Shown: in pieces, positions 1 through 9,362 of the stretch
Layout: each line of letters starts with the position of its first letter
How positions within the stretch are numbered: position 1 is the stretch's first letter
Program-made: the position numbers and the translations under genes
The notes under the pieces: generated by a model
The model's database searches: none
What the model was told of the DNA's origin: nothing
What the model saw: the letters and a program-made list of their open reading frames with translations, nothing else
NCBI GenBank assembly: GCA_944389615.1
Contig: CALXNA010000023.1
Coordinates: forward strand, 1-51,996
Length of the DNA stretch: 51,996 bases
Source: an uncultured Anaerobiospirillum sp.
GTDB taxonomy: Bacteria; Pseudomonadota; Gammaproteobacteria; Enterobacterales; Succinivibrionaceae
Reading direction: 5' to 3'

Positions 1-47
1 TCCACACTCTCGCCCCGCCACCCTCTCCCGATGTGCGAGCCCCCCCC

Positions 48-617
48 CGGCCGCCCGCCCAACCCCACCCACGGCCGGGCCGATCCGCAGGCTGTCACCC
101 CAGCTGCGGGCAGCCCTCAGGTTGCGCATTGGGCCACTACTGCAGCGGCTACGCTTGCCGCGCGCCGCGTCACGCCCCGGGTAGGACGCATTGGTCTCTA
201 AAGGGCAAGGGCGTTACGGCAATCCATCGAGTTGCGTTGAATCCCACTGCGGCCGCCCGCCCAACCCAACCCTACCCACGGCCGGGCCGCTCCGCAGGCC
301 GTCACCCCAGCTGCGGGCAGCCCTCAGGTTGCGCATTGGGCCACTACTGCAGCGGCTACGCTTGCCGCGCGCCGCTTCACGCCCCGGGCAGGCCGTATTA
401 GGCTCTAAGGGGATGAGCATTACGGCAATACATCGAGTTGCGTTGAATCCCACTGCGGCGGCCCGCCCAACCCAACCCTACCCACGGCCGGGCCGATCCG
501 CAGGCCGTCAACCCAGCTGCGGGCAGCTCTCAGGTTGCGCATTTGGCCACTACTGCAGCGGCTACGCTCGCCGCGCGCCGCTTCACGCCCCGGGCAGGTC
601 TCATTAGTCTCTAAGGA
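48..617. repeat. Tandem repeat array, 3 units of about 206 bp
   Basis: The landmark ACGGCCGGGC recurs at 71, 278 and 484, a period of 206-207 bp, and the flanking sequence is largely conserved between units. Each unit holds a GCGGC-TACGCTT-GCCGC stem-loop followed about 50 bp later by a GGTCTCTAA or GGCTCTAAGG box (near 191, 398 and 606). The same hairpin-plus-box core occurs in the arrays at 33.4 kb and 49.9 kb. Open frames across it are repeat-derived and unconvincing as genes. The remaining sequence to 720 shows no gene. Confidence 0.85.
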
Positions 618-723
618 GCGTTGCGGCGAGCCCTAAGGTGGCACCGCGCTGCCAGCGTCTGCGCCTCACGTTGCGCCATAAATGCAAAGGGCCCGGAGTT
701 GCCAGTTGGGGCTTAAGGGCGCG

Positions 724-732
724 TGCTATACT
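724..732 (+). promoter_or_regulatory. Extended -10 promoter for the metallophosphoesterase gene
   Basis: TGC-TATACT is an extended -10 element (TATACT at 727-732). No good -35 hexamer lies at 16-18 bp, as expected for an extended -10 promoter. Initiation near 740 would leave a leader of about 210 nt. Almost the same string, TGCTATACTTG, precedes the DUF2802-type gene on the other strand (8423-8431). Confidence 0.5.
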
Positions 733-809
733 TGCCAGCGGCCACGGGACTTTGCGCCCATCTTGCTCAAACTCACGCGCCCGGCTGCTTGTCAGCTCTT
801 AGCGCACCT

Positions 810-832
810 CGCCTGAAGGGGACGTTCAGGCG
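810..832 (+). other. Leader hairpin
   Basis: CGCCTGAA and TTCAGGCG form a perfect 8-bp stem around a 7-nt loop in the untranslated leader of the gene starting at 950. No T-run follows, so it is a leader structure rather than a terminator. Its function is unknown. Confidence 0.45.
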
Positions 833-949
833 TCGCACAATCCTCAGGAGGATGTCCTAACCTCAGACCTATTCACCACCTCTGAACGCTGCGGCAAGGA
901 GTGCCTTGGAGTTCAGGCCCGTTTTCGGAACAGTTAGGCAACCATATCG

Positions 950-3256
950 ATGAGCACTTTAACCCTCGCCACCTTGGTGGTCATTGCCCTTGTCTTGGTC
1001 TTCTTCGTCCTGCCCCTGAGAATGTCGTGGCGCTCGAAGGGCATCATCGCGCTCATCACCATCATCGCTCCCTGCAAGAGCTACCTGCACCTGATTGTCG
1101 GCGGCGATACCTTCGATCCCAACATCCCCTACAACCTCTCCTTCGTCTTTGACATTGCCCGCACCACCATCATTTTCTTGGCGCTCTTAGCGCTTCTGCG
1201 TCTTGGCATCAATATAATCTACCGCATCGTCCACTTAAACTGGCGCGTGTCCTTGCTGCCCACGGGCTCCCTCTTCCATGCCCAGCTTATGGTGATCGTG
1301 TCCTTTGTCCTCGCCTGCTATGGCACCTCCTGCGCCTACGGCAGCCCGGAGCTCAAGCGCTATGAGTACACACTCGAGCGCTTAGACCCGCGCCTTGAGG
1401 GCATGAAGATCGTGATGCTCTCAGACATCCACATCTCCACGCCGACCGATGCCAACGTCATCTATCAGCTGGTGCAAGACATCAACGCCTTAAAGCCTGA
1501 CCTCATCTTAATGCCGGGCGACCTGATGGACGGCTCGCTGCACAAACGCCGTCCTATCTCCGACCTGCTCTTTGGCCTCAAGGCCAAGTTTGGCATCTTC
1601 ATCAGCGCCGGTAACCACGAATACTACTCAGGCTACGAGGAGTGGCGCCGCTACTTTGAGCAAGGCGGCTTCATCAGCCTTGATAACAAGGTCGTGGCCT
1701 TAATAGACAGCGACGGCAAGACGCTGCTCAACTTAGGCGGCCTGACCGACCCGCGCGCCGAGCGCTATGGTCTGCCCACGCCTGATGTCACCGGCGTCGT
1801 CGCCGCCTTAGATGACAGCGCCCCGAGCATCATCCTCTCGCACCGTCCGCAGTACGCGGTGGACTTAGCGGTCGCTGCCCGCCAAGTCAACGCCCAACGC
1901 GCCGCCACCATCATGGACGAGGCCAAGCAGCGCTCTGAGCCCAAGCAGCCCCTTGAGTTTCCGACCAAGCAAGTCAACCTTGTGCTCTCGGGCCACACCC
2001 ACGGCGGTCTGGTCTATGGCCTACGCCAATTGGTCGCCAACGCCAATGGCGGCTTTGTCTCCGGTCACTATCAGATCGACAAGACCCACTTAGTGGTCGG
2101 CAATGGCACCATGGTCTGGATGGGCTTCCCATTGCGCCTTGGCGTTCCGAGCCAAATCGTAGTGATAACCTTGCACAGTCAGCAGCCTAAGGGCGTGCTG
2201 CCGCTGCCATTAGCCCAGCGCCTTACCGCCGCGGCCGAAATACGCCGCGCTGAAGCCCTCGCCGCGCAAAGCAAAAAGGAGCAGGAACAGCTGCAACAGC
2301 GCATCGCCACCCACGGCGTCACCGCCTCCCTGCCGCTCCCGCCTGAGCCAGAGACCGCTCCAAACGAAGCTACCGAGACCACAGAGAGCAACGAAGATTC
2401 CATCGACAGCTATAGTCTGGCCCCCAGCGATGACGTTAAGCCCAGCGGCAGCGTCACCCATACGCCGCGCGAACTCTCCAACATCGAGCTCATCATGCCG
2501 ATGGTCGACGCCGAAACCGGCATGGTCACCAGCGCCGTCACTAAGCTTGCGCTGCTGCCCGAGCGCATCTCCAAAGACCAATTGCGTCGCATTAATGAGA
2601 TCTTGGCCGAGCAACCGGTCAGCACTCAAGAGCAGGCACAACAAGAGCGCGCCGCAGAGCTCCAAGACCAAGGCCTGCGCTCTGACCCGAAGAGCGGTGT
2701 CACCGTAGTGCTGCTCAAGGACGCCCCAGTCACCAAGGCCGAGCCTGAGGACAAGTCCTCTGCCGCTCAGCCTGCTGCCGCTCAGCCCGCTACCGCAGCG
2801 CAAGACCAAACCGCAGCCGCACAGCCCGCTACCGCTCAGCCTGCTGCCGCAGCGCACGACCAAACCGCAGCCGCTCAGCCCGCTGCCGCTCAGAGCCCAA
2901 CTACCGCTGAGGCCCCCGCAGCTGAAGCTGCGCCCGCCCCAGCCGAGCAACGCGGCCAGCTGCAGCTGATGCCACGGGAGCCCGAACCAAGCCCAACGGA
3001 CGCGGCTGAAGACAACGCCGTGGAGGCGGCTGATGCTGAGTCTAACCCCGACACCGAGGAAGAGAAGGCCAATCAAATGACGGCTGATGAGGACAATGCG
3101 CTGATGAGCTTAGGCCCGATCTCCGAGGCCACCTCTAATACGCTCGAGCTGCAGGCAGAGTACGCGATTTCGCTTGACCCGAGCCGTGAGGAGCGCCACG
3201 ACAGCACCGTCTCGGACTTGCTGCCTGAGGCGCAGGCCCAAGACGCAGCCGAGTAA
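950..3256 (+). CDS. Membrane-anchored calcineurin-like metallophosphoesterase with long low-complexity C-terminus
   Basis: This 768-aa protein has about four hydrophobic segments in its first 125 residues. A YaeI-like metallophosphoesterase domain follows (about 150-410). The metal-binding blocks are all present: D159-x-H161, G190-D191, G-N-H-E at 221-224, H298, and G-H-T-H-G at 348-352. The family hydrolyses phosphoesters with a dinuclear metal centre; its substrate here is unknown. The domain probably faces the outside of the inner membrane. Residues about 410-768 are a polar, acidic, Ala/Pro/Gln-rich tail absent from ordinary family members, with AAQPA-type repeats around 600-660. The start at 950 keeps the first membrane segment intact, though its ribosome site is weak. 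The enzyme class is secure and the tail's role is open. Confidence 0.85.
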   Translation: MSTLTLATLVVIALVLVFFVLPLRMSWRSKGIIALITIIAPCKSYLHLIVGGDTFDPNIPYNLSFVFDIARTTIIFLALLALLRLGINIIYRIVHLNWRVSLLPTGSLFHAQLMVIVSFVLACYGTSCAYGSPELKRYEYTLERLDPRLEGMKIVMLSDIHISTPTDANVIYQLVQDINALKPDLILMPGDLMDGSLHKRRPISDLLFGLKAKFGIFISAGNHEYYSGYEEWRRYFEQGGFISLDNKVVALIDSDGKTLLNLGGLTDPRAERYGLPTPDVTGVVAALDDSAPSIILSHRPQYAVDLAVAARQVNAQRAATIMDEAKQRSEPKQPLEFPTKQVNLVLSGHTHGGLVYGLRQLVANANGGFVSGHYQIDKTHLVVGNGTMVWMGFPLRLGVPSQIVVITLHSQQPKGVLPLPLAQRLTAAAEIRRAEALAAQSKKEQEQLQQRIATHGVTASLPLPPEPETAPNEATETTESNEDSIDSYSLAPSDDVKPSGSVTHTPRELSNIELIMPMVDAETGMVTSAVTKLALLPERISKDQLRRINEILAEQPVSTQEQAQQERAAELQDQGLRSDPKSGVTVVLLKDAPVTKAEPEDKSSAAQPAAAQPATAAQDQTAAAQPATAQPAAAAHDQTAAAQPAAAQSPTTAEAPAAEAAPAPAEQRGQLQLMPREPEPSPTDAAEDNAVEAADAESNPDTEEEKANQMTADEDNALMSLGPISEATSNTLELQAEYAISLDPSREERHDSTVSDLLPEAQAQDAAE

Positions 3257-3296
3257 CGCACGTGGCTCATGGCATGCCCGCAGAGACTAGCGGTCT

Positions 3297-4755
3297 CTAA
3301 TCGGATGCGTGGCGCTGGGCTGATAACGTGATGTGCGTTGGGAACTCAATTTCTAAGGCTTGGTAGAACGCTGTGACCGGCGCTGAGGCCTCCGTGATCA
3401 TGCCCACGCCAGCGTTGAGCTTGATCTTCTGTGCGCGCAGCAGGAGTAAGGCCTGCTGCGGATGATACGAGGTGGAGCTTAACTGAGCCTTTAGGGCAAA
3501 GCGCAGCACCTCGGCCATCAAGGTCATAAGCAAGTGACCGCGTACGCTTGCCGCGCTGCGCTCGACCAGCGGTGCTGCAATCGTATCACTGGGCTTGAGG
3601 GCAAACAGCGCGCGGTTGCGCAAGCGCAGCTCATAGAGCATCCACAGCTCACGCGGCGCCACAGGCTGAGTCGCAAAGAGCACCACCACTCCGGCCGTCT
3701 CCAGCTGCGCGATAAAATCGCCCTTGGTGAGCGCGCCAGCGCAAGGAACAGCGCCCGCTCCGCGCGCTGACGCTGCTCCAGCTCACAGCACAAATAGGCC
3801 CAGCCCGAGCAGATAACCTCACCGTGCGCATCACGCAGCGGCACGGCCACGCGCTTGATGAAGATAATCTGCTCGCCATATTGCTCAAGGTACTGCGCGT
3901 CCTGCAGCGTGGCTAAATGCTGCGCTATGAGCTCCTGAGCGGTGGGGTTAGTGCGCTCTAAGTGCGACACAAAGTCACGCCCCTGCGCGTGCAAGTACTG
4001 CCAGTCCGCGGCGGTCACGTAGGGGCGATCCAGCACGACCCAGTTGGGCGGCAGCGCGGCTAAGAGCGCACTCAGCTCACCCTCCGCCCCGCAGCTCAGC
4101 GCAAGCGGCGCGCCCGTCACTTGATCCACCATGAAAACCAGCCGGAGGGCTTCGCTATATGCGTCCTGTAGGCCGTTGACCGCGCTCACCGGAAACTGCA
4201 CGCTCTGCGGTAAACCTGCACTCTCAATGGCGACCACCGCTTCATGGGGTTGAGCCGCCATCCAGCGACTCAAGCAGGCACAGCTCGGCTCGCTAACCAG
4301 CGCCGTCAGCAGCTTTACGGCGTGATCGAGGTGCGCCTTAAGATAGAGCACCTGCGCGTAGCTTGTGCTCAGCCAATCAGGCGCAGCCTCAAGGCGCGCT
4401 GAGCCCAGCACGTAAAAGCAGAGCAAGGCCTTAAGGCTATCGCTCTGAGGCAGCGCCGCAAGGCCTGTGGCCAAGCCCGTCTGCTCAAGCAGCTGGTTGA
4501 GGACAAAGGCATCGCCAAAATCCAAGATGAGCTCAGGGCTCGACGCGCACTCAGCAAGCGGCGTCAGCTGTTGTGAAGATGGGTCAAATTGCACCAAGCC
4601 CACGCCGCGCTTAAGAAGATCAGCTACTCCTTATCGACCACGCGCCCCAGCGCTACTAGACGCCTCTTAAGCGCAGAGCCCGCCGCCTCCCGCTCATAGT
4701 GGCACCAAAAGCCATATTCGCGGTTTCCTTTGCGCTGGAAGGTCAGAAATGCCAT
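3297..4755 (-). pseudogene. IS1634-like (IS4-type) transposase, broken by two frameshifts
   Basis: Three frames must be joined to recover one transposase of about 485 aa. The N-terminal piece (4755 to about 4624, starting MAFLTFQRKG) runs into a stop. The middle continues in a second frame from about 4630 to 3735. The C-terminal part (E-L-W-M-L-Y-E-L-R, then R-G-H-L-L-M-T) lies in a third frame down to 3297. The C-terminal Y-E-L-R and R-G-H-L-L motifs are typical of IS1634-type DDE transposases. The frame breaks lie at about 4622-4635 and 3730-3745. No terminal inverted repeats or target duplication were recognised, so only the gene relic is called. Programmed frameshifting is unlikely because two separate shifts are needed and no slippery sequence is evident. 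The relic begins 9 bp after the stop of the DUF2802-type gene. Confidence 0.8.
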
Positions 4756-4763
4756 GCTGACCC

Positions 4764-7700
4764 TTAGCGCTTGATGCCGTAGGCGTTACGTGCTTGGTAG
4801 TTGGCGTAGTGTTGGCGCGGCGCCTCCGGCGCCGCAAGGCCCGCTTGCAGCTGATTTAAGGTATCAAGCTGCTCTTGGGTCAAAGGCGCCACTGAGTTGA
4901 GGCCATTGTTGACCACCTCGTTGAGCACCGCAGTTGGATCATCGTCCTCATAGCCCATAGCTCCAGCATACGGGCCGTCGATACTACCCATCCCCATTGG
5001 GGCGCCGAGCATATCAGCCATGCCCGGATTCATGGCAGTACCAGCCGAGAAGTTCAGCCCCGGGTTGATGCTGGCCCGCGCCAAGTCCTTAGCCTTAAAG
5101 GCTCCGCCTCCGGCACGCCCCGCGACTTCGCCCATCTGTGCCAGCGCCTGCGAGAGCTTACTGTCCATAGCTGGAGCTGCGTCAGCCCCCATCGCGCCCA
5201 TGGCACCAGCGCCCATGGCACCAGCCCCCATCGGGTCAAGGCCCATCGGCCCCATGCTCGGGTTCGGGCTGAGCATGGCATTAAGGCCCCGCCCTGAGCT
5301 TTGCGGCCCACGCGCGAGCAAGGCCGAAGCGCTTGGGGCGCCACTGACATGACCGGCGTCTGCCGACGGCCGCACCATCGGCCCGCCCAGAGGGCGCGGC
5401 GCGCTCTCAAAGCCCATAGGCACGTCTGACACCTGCTCCATGGCATCGTACGAGCCAATCGCCTCAACCCCGCCAATCGGCGCCGGATTGGTGGCCGCGG
5501 CCCGACGCGCACTGCGCCGCCGAAATGGCATCATCGGGGCGCGCGGTGCGCCGCTTGGGGTCGTGGCTTGGGCCGAGGCAGGAGCCGGAGTTGGCACGGC
5601 GGTGCCCTGAATCGACTTGAGGTCGACCTGATCGTCGGCCGTTTGCTCGGCTAAGGCCGCCGCAATATCGCGGGCTAAGTCCTGCTGATAGTTCGGATCG
5701 CTCTTAAGCAGCTCCTTTTCCTCAGCACTTAAGGCCGAGACAATGGCCTGCGCCACCGAAGCTACCTGCGCCCCGCCGCTGACCTTAGGCAGGCCGACGC
5801 GCTCGGTCTGCGCAATCAGAGTGGCACTTAAAGCAGCGAGCTCAGCATCGCCGCTTGGCGCCACCTCCTCGGCGTTGGCCTTAGCACGCTGACGCGCCAG
5901 CACATCACGTGCAATATGGTCAGCCTCGGTCTCTGCCTCTGGCTCTACTGCAGCCGGAGCCTCAGAGTCCATTTCAGGCACTGGCTCAGGCGCTGGGCGC
6001 TGGGCCTTACGCAGCTTGCGTCTGGCTTTGAGCTTGCGCTCTAAGGCGGTGTGCTCGTCTTCTTCGTCCTCAGCGCTCGCCACGGCCGCGCTCGCCACCG
6101 CTACGCTCTCTGTAGCCGCACTGTCCTCAGCGGCGGCGCGCTCTGCGGCGGCGGCGCGGGCTTTGGCCTTGCGCTTACGGCGCGCCTTGCTTTGGGCGAG
6201 CTTTTGCACCAAGGCCTCTTTTTCGTCAAGCTCTTCACTCTCTTGTGCTACCTCAGGCTCAGGAGCGCTGACATGCGCAAAGGGATCGGGTTGATCTTGC
6301 ATCATGGTCTCAATAGTCGCGCGCTCGTCTTGGTCGAGGGCTTCCTCAGGCTTGAGCGGAGCCTTACGCGGCGCCTTCTCTGAGAGGGCCAGCGCCCCGG
6401 CGGCATCTTGGGCTTGCACTGCGCCTAAGCTCGCGCCTGAGGGCTCGCCTAAGCTCTCGCGCCAAGAGCCAACATGGGGCTCAGCAAAGGAGAGCTGAGC
6501 CTGATCGCTATGGGCGCGCAGCTCCTCATCGCTCAGGCCTGCCGCCCCGGCCACATCGAGGCCGCCATGCTCAGTGAAATCGACCGATTCGCTGATTTTG
6601 CCCGTTTCATCGACATCATAGAGCAGGCGCAGCTCTTCTTCGCTCAAACCGGTCTTAGCTGAGAGCTCGCTTAGCGAAATGCCCGCAGCTATAAACTCAT
6701 GGGCGCGATTTAAGGTCTCGACATTGATGCCAAACGGCTTCTCGGCGCGATACTTACGGACATAGTCCGGGTCGTAGATCATATCGACCACCGGCGCCTT
6801 GCCCGAAGCGCTCGGTTTGCTCTTAGGCGTGCCGCTCCCTGAGACCGTGATCTTGAGCTCGGCCCCCGAATCAAACGAGCCACTGGCAAAGTCAATGGTC
6901 AGCGTCGGCTGCGTGCCTGATTCCGGCGCGGCTGCGGCCGCATCGCCCTTAGATTCCTTGGCGATAGTCCCTGCGGCAATAGCCCCTGCAGCAGTAGCCT
7001 CTTGGGCTTGCTTAATGGCATAGCGCGCCGTGAGGTTAGAGAGCGCATCAAAGCGCAGCTCATCCCCGGCTGCGGTGAAATCGTCATCAGCGCTCGGCAG
7101 CTCTAAGTCGCTGCCCTCTGGCAGGTAGATGCCACTATCGGGCGCCACCGGGACATCGGCGGCAATGGCACCAAGGGCCGCATCGCTGGTGAAATCGTTA
7201 CCATCGGCGAGCTTAGCCTCAACCGGCTCGACTTTAGGCTCTAAGCTCGGGCCATCATAACTGGAAGCCAGTGCCGCCTCGCTCATCGGGTTGGTAAACT
7301 CCACCCCCAAATCGTAGGCATGCGTCAGCGGCGGCAACTCCGCTGCAGGCGCTACGGCTGCAGGCGCAGCGGCTTCAGGCGCTGCGGCTTCAGCGGCGTC
7401 TTGGAGCTCAGCGGGCTCAGCAAGCTCGACGGCGTCTGCAGGCTCGTCCGCTAGCGGTTGTGAAACTGCTGGTACGGCGTCACCGGCTGAGTCCGAATCG
7501 TCGGACGCTGCGGACGCGGCCGCTGACGATTCGCTGCCGGATGGCCCGGACGCACTTGCTGGCGGTTCGGCGGGCGCGGCCGATTCGGAATCTGGCCCAG
7601 AGGATTGTTCACCGTCCGGCCTGGGAAAGCTCCGAGCAGCGGAGGCCCCATCAGGGGTCCCCATACCAAGGGGATTCATGGGATCGCGTCCCATGGCATT

Positions 7701-8318
7701 GGCGCTCGGCGCAGGGGTGCCGCTTTGTACTGCGGCCAAGGAGCGCGAAAGCGACGACAAACCGGTGGAAATGTCATCGCTGGAGAGCGCGACCGGCGTG
7801 TCCTCGTCGATGTAGTCGACATCGCTCTCGTACTCAGGCTGCGCCGACGGCTGCGGGGCTGCGCGCTTTGCTGTCTTAGTGGTCTTGCCGCCTGTGAGCA
7901 TCTGCTTGATCTGTGTCACCGACTCGTGCAGGGCTTGCTGTTCGGTGATGATGTTGGCGTAGGCCTTTTCTTGCTCTTCGGCGCTCTCGCCTAACTTGAA
8001 GTAAAGCTCGGAGATGGCATCGCCCAAGGTCGTGGTAGTGCCGTCGGCCTTCTTGATCTCAGTGGCCAGCGTCTCGTCTTCGCCCTTGGGCACCTTAAGC
8101 TCGCCGCGCTTACGGCGCCCATAGAGGTCGTCTAAGGACTTGGCGGTGTCGTCTAATTGCTCATTGGCGCGCGTCAGCTGCGACTGAAGCTCATCTAAGG
8201 TGTTCTCAAGCCGCGCCGCGCGCCGCGCATTCAAGACAAAGGACACCAAGAGCAAGATGAGGACGGCTACGATGCCGCCGATGAAGTAAATCAAACGCAG
8301 ATCAAGAGCGCTTTCCAC
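4764..8318 (-). CDS. Giant DUF2802-type membrane protein downstream of cheW
   Basis: The predicted 1184-aa protein has one N-terminal membrane segment (I-Y-F-I-G-G through V-S-F-V-L), a coiled coil (E-N-T-L-D-E-L-Q-S-Q-L) and very long Ala/Pro/Glu-rich regions. Around residues 520-590 lies a helix-turn-helix-like segment (L-N-R-A-H-E-F-I-A-A-G, L-S-E-L-S-A-K-T-G-L-S-E-E-E) resembling the end of the small DUF2802 proteins normally encoded right after cheW in Vibrio and Pseudomonas. Position and domain order support that homology, but the usual protein is only about 130 aa. The last 200 residues are Met/Gly/Pro-rich. I chose the GTG at 8318 because GGGGA sits about 8 bp upstream and it directly precedes the membrane helix; an in-frame ATG lies at 8387. 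A promoter of its own lies at 8423-8431. FimV is an alternative idea, but no LysM domain is visible. Confidence 0.65.
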   Translation of the reverse strand: MESALDLRLIYFIGGIVAVLILLLVSFVLNARRAARLENTLDELQSQLTRANEQLDDTAKSLDDLYGRRKRGELKVPKGEDETLATEIKKADGTTTTLGDAISELYFKLGESAEEQEKAYANIITEQQALHESVTQIKQMLTGGKTTKTAKRAAPQPSAQPEYESDVDYIDEDTPVALSSDDISTGLSSLSRSLAAVQSGTPAPSANAMGRDPMNPLGMGTPDGASAARSFPRPDGEQSSGPDSESAAPAEPPASASGPSGSESSAAASAASDDSDSAGDAVPAVSQPLADEPADAVELAEPAELQDAAEAAAPEAAAPAAVAPAAELPPLTHAYDLGVEFTNPMSEAALASSYDGPSLEPKVEPVEAKLADGNDFTSDAALGAIAADVPVAPDSGIYLPEGSDLELPSADDDFTAAGDELRFDALSNLTARYAIKQAQEATAAGAIAAGTIAKESKGDAAAAAPESGTQPTLTIDFASGSFDSGAELKITVSGSGTPKSKPSASGKAPVVDMIYDPDYVRKYRAEKPFGINVETLNRAHEFIAAGISLSELSAKTGLSEEELRLLYDVDETGKISESVDFTEHGGLDVAGAAGLSDEELRAHSDQAQLSFAEPHVGSWRESLGEPSGASLGAVQAQDAAGALALSEKAPRKAPLKPEEALDQDERATIETMMQDQPDPFAHVSAPEPEVAQESEELDEKEALVQKLAQSKARRKRKAKARAAAAERAAAEDSAATESVAVASAAVASAEDEEDEHTALERKLKARRKLRKAQRPAPEPVPEMDSEAPAAVEPEAETEADHIARDVLARQRAKANAEEVAPSGDAELAALSATLIAQTERVGLPKVSGGAQVASVAQAIVSALSAEEKELLKSDPNYQQDLARDIAAALAEQTADDQVDLKSIQGTAVPTPAPASAQATTPSGAPRAPMMPFRRRSARRAAATNPAPIGGVEAIGSYDAMEQVSDVPMGFESAPRPLGGPMVRPSADAGHVSGAPSASALLARGPQSSGRGLNAMLSPNPSMGPMGLDPMGAGAMGAGAMGAMGADAAPAMDSKLSQALAQMGEVAGRAGGGAFKAKDLARASINPGLNFSAGTAMNPGMADMLGAPMGMGSIDGPYAGAMGYEDDDPTAVLNEVVNNGLNSVAPLTQEQLDTLNQLQAGLAAPEAPRQHYANYQARNAYGIKR

Positions 8319-8422
8319 AGGATCTTCCCCACACCAGAGCCAATGCTGCGGGGCCCCAGCACTATTCCAATCAGTACAAGACAACAAGCTGCGAAGCTGC
8401 AGCGTCTAATCTAAAGGAGCCA

Positions 8423-8431
8423 AGTATAGCA
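8423..8431 (-). promoter_or_regulatory. Extended -10 promoter for the DUF2802-type gene
   Basis: On the minus strand TGC-TATACT (TATACT at 8423-8428) is an extended -10 element about 105 bp before the GTG start. The 8319-8646 gap otherwise holds no supportable gene; a short CTAAGC/GCTTAG hairpin overlaps the cheW stop at 8631-8650. Confidence 0.45.
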
Positions 8432-8646
8432 TGAAAGCCTTTGGCGCAAACGTAAGCTACGTCACCTTGCCGCATTCCTATGCCCTTTTGCCCCAAGCGG
8501 CAGCACCGCGCCACCCGCCGCCTCAGCGCCGCTCGGAGCGCGCAGCTTGGGCCGCCCGGGCGCCTTTTGGGCCGCTCGGACGGTTCAGACGCGACAAAGC
8601 CCCGCAGTGCAGGGCCTTGCTCGAGGGTCACTAAGCCGTATGGCGC

Positions 8647-9156
8647 TTAGTTAGAGAGGTTGGCGATGTCTTGCCACTCTTCTTCAGATAAGAGCTTGTA
8701 CAGGTCGATCAAGATGAGCAGATCATCGTCGCGATTGCAAACGCCACAGATGAACTTGGCGCTCTCCTCGGTACCGACGTTTGGCGTATCGTCGATATCC
8801 TTGGTGTTGAGGTCAACAACCTCGGCGACCGAGTCCACTAAGATGCCGACGACTTGGCGCTCGGACTCGATGATCATGATGCGGGTGTTATCAGTAACCT
8901 CTGATGGCGGCAGACCAAAGCGCATGCGGGTGTCGATCACCGAAACGACGTTACCACGCAGGTTGATGATGCCCAAGACGTAGGCTGGGGCGCCTGGTAC
9001 CGGCGCGATGTCGGAGTAGCGCAAAACTTCGCGCACCTGCATGACGTTGACGCCATACATCTCCTTATCAAGCTGGAAGGTGACCCAACGTAACACTTGG
9101 TCCTTTTTGTTGCCATCCGGATCGTAGATCGAGGTTGAAGAAGTTTCGTTAGCCAT
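8647..9156 (-). CDS. cheW: Chemotaxis coupling protein CheW
   Basis: This 169-aa single CheW domain covers nearly the whole protein: W-V-T-F-Q-L-D-K-E-M-Y-G-V near the start, G-I-I-N-L-R-G-N-V in the middle and V-G-I-L-V-D-S-V-A-E-V-V in the second half. CheW bridges receptors and CheA in the cytoplasmic signalling array. The gene lies after parP, as in Vibrio and Pseudomonas. The length is typical and no key segment is missing. It is the second CheW-type domain of this locus, the other being in the ParP protein; CheA carries a third. Confidence 0.96.
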   Translation of the reverse strand: MANETSSTSIYDPDGNKKDQVLRWVTFQLDKEMYGVNVMQVREVLRYSDIAPVPGAPAYVLGIINLRGNVVSVIDTRMRFGLPPSEVTDNTRIMIIESERQVVGILVDSVAEVVDLNTKDIDDTPNVGTEESAKFICGVCNRDDDLLILIDLYKLLSEEEWQDIANLSN

Positions 9157-9214
9157 GAAAGTAATCCTCTAAAACACTCTCCAACCACAGGACAAAACCG
9201 TTGGAGATCCCCGA

Positions 9215-9230
9215 AACCGCTTGAGCGGTT
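9215..9230 (-). other. Inverted repeat in the cheW leader
   Basis: AACCGCT and AGCGGTT form a perfect 7-bp stem with a 2-bp centre, 60-75 bp before the cheW start. No convincing T-run follows, so a leader hairpin or a protein-binding palindrome is as likely as a terminator. Confidence 0.35.
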
Positions 9231-9308
9231 CCCTATGTGCCATTATAACGCCGCGCATGCGCCACGTTTTAAGCGCAACCTGCGGCCGCAGCAAGGCTCA
9301 AGTATAGA

Positions 9309-9324
9309 TGCACAAAAGCGGCCA
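9309..9324 (-). promoter_or_regulatory. Weak sigma-54-like site upstream of cheW
   Basis: The minus strand reads TGGCCGCTTTTGTGCA, with GG-N10-GC spacing and 8 of 12 consensus positions (TGGCACG-N4-TTGCW). It lies about 150 bp before cheW. It is weaker than the other sites in the locus and may be chance. Confidence 0.25.
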
Positions 9325-9362
9325 AGTGGCGCCAGTGCAGGCCGCAGGCCTGAGCGCGCAGC

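Noticed and set aside
639..652. TGGCAC-GC sigma-54-like site before the phosphoesterase gene
   Set aside because: The GG to GC spacing is 9, not 10, and an extended -10 promoter lies downstream.
2210..3076. Minus-strand open frame opposite the phosphoesterase tail
   Set aside because: Antisense shadow of the GC-rich Ala/Pro coding region; Ser/Gly/Leu-rich with no independent signals.
4764..8318. Giant protein as FimV
   Set aside because: No LysM domain is visible, and the position after cheW plus the helix-turn-helix-like segment favour DUF2802.
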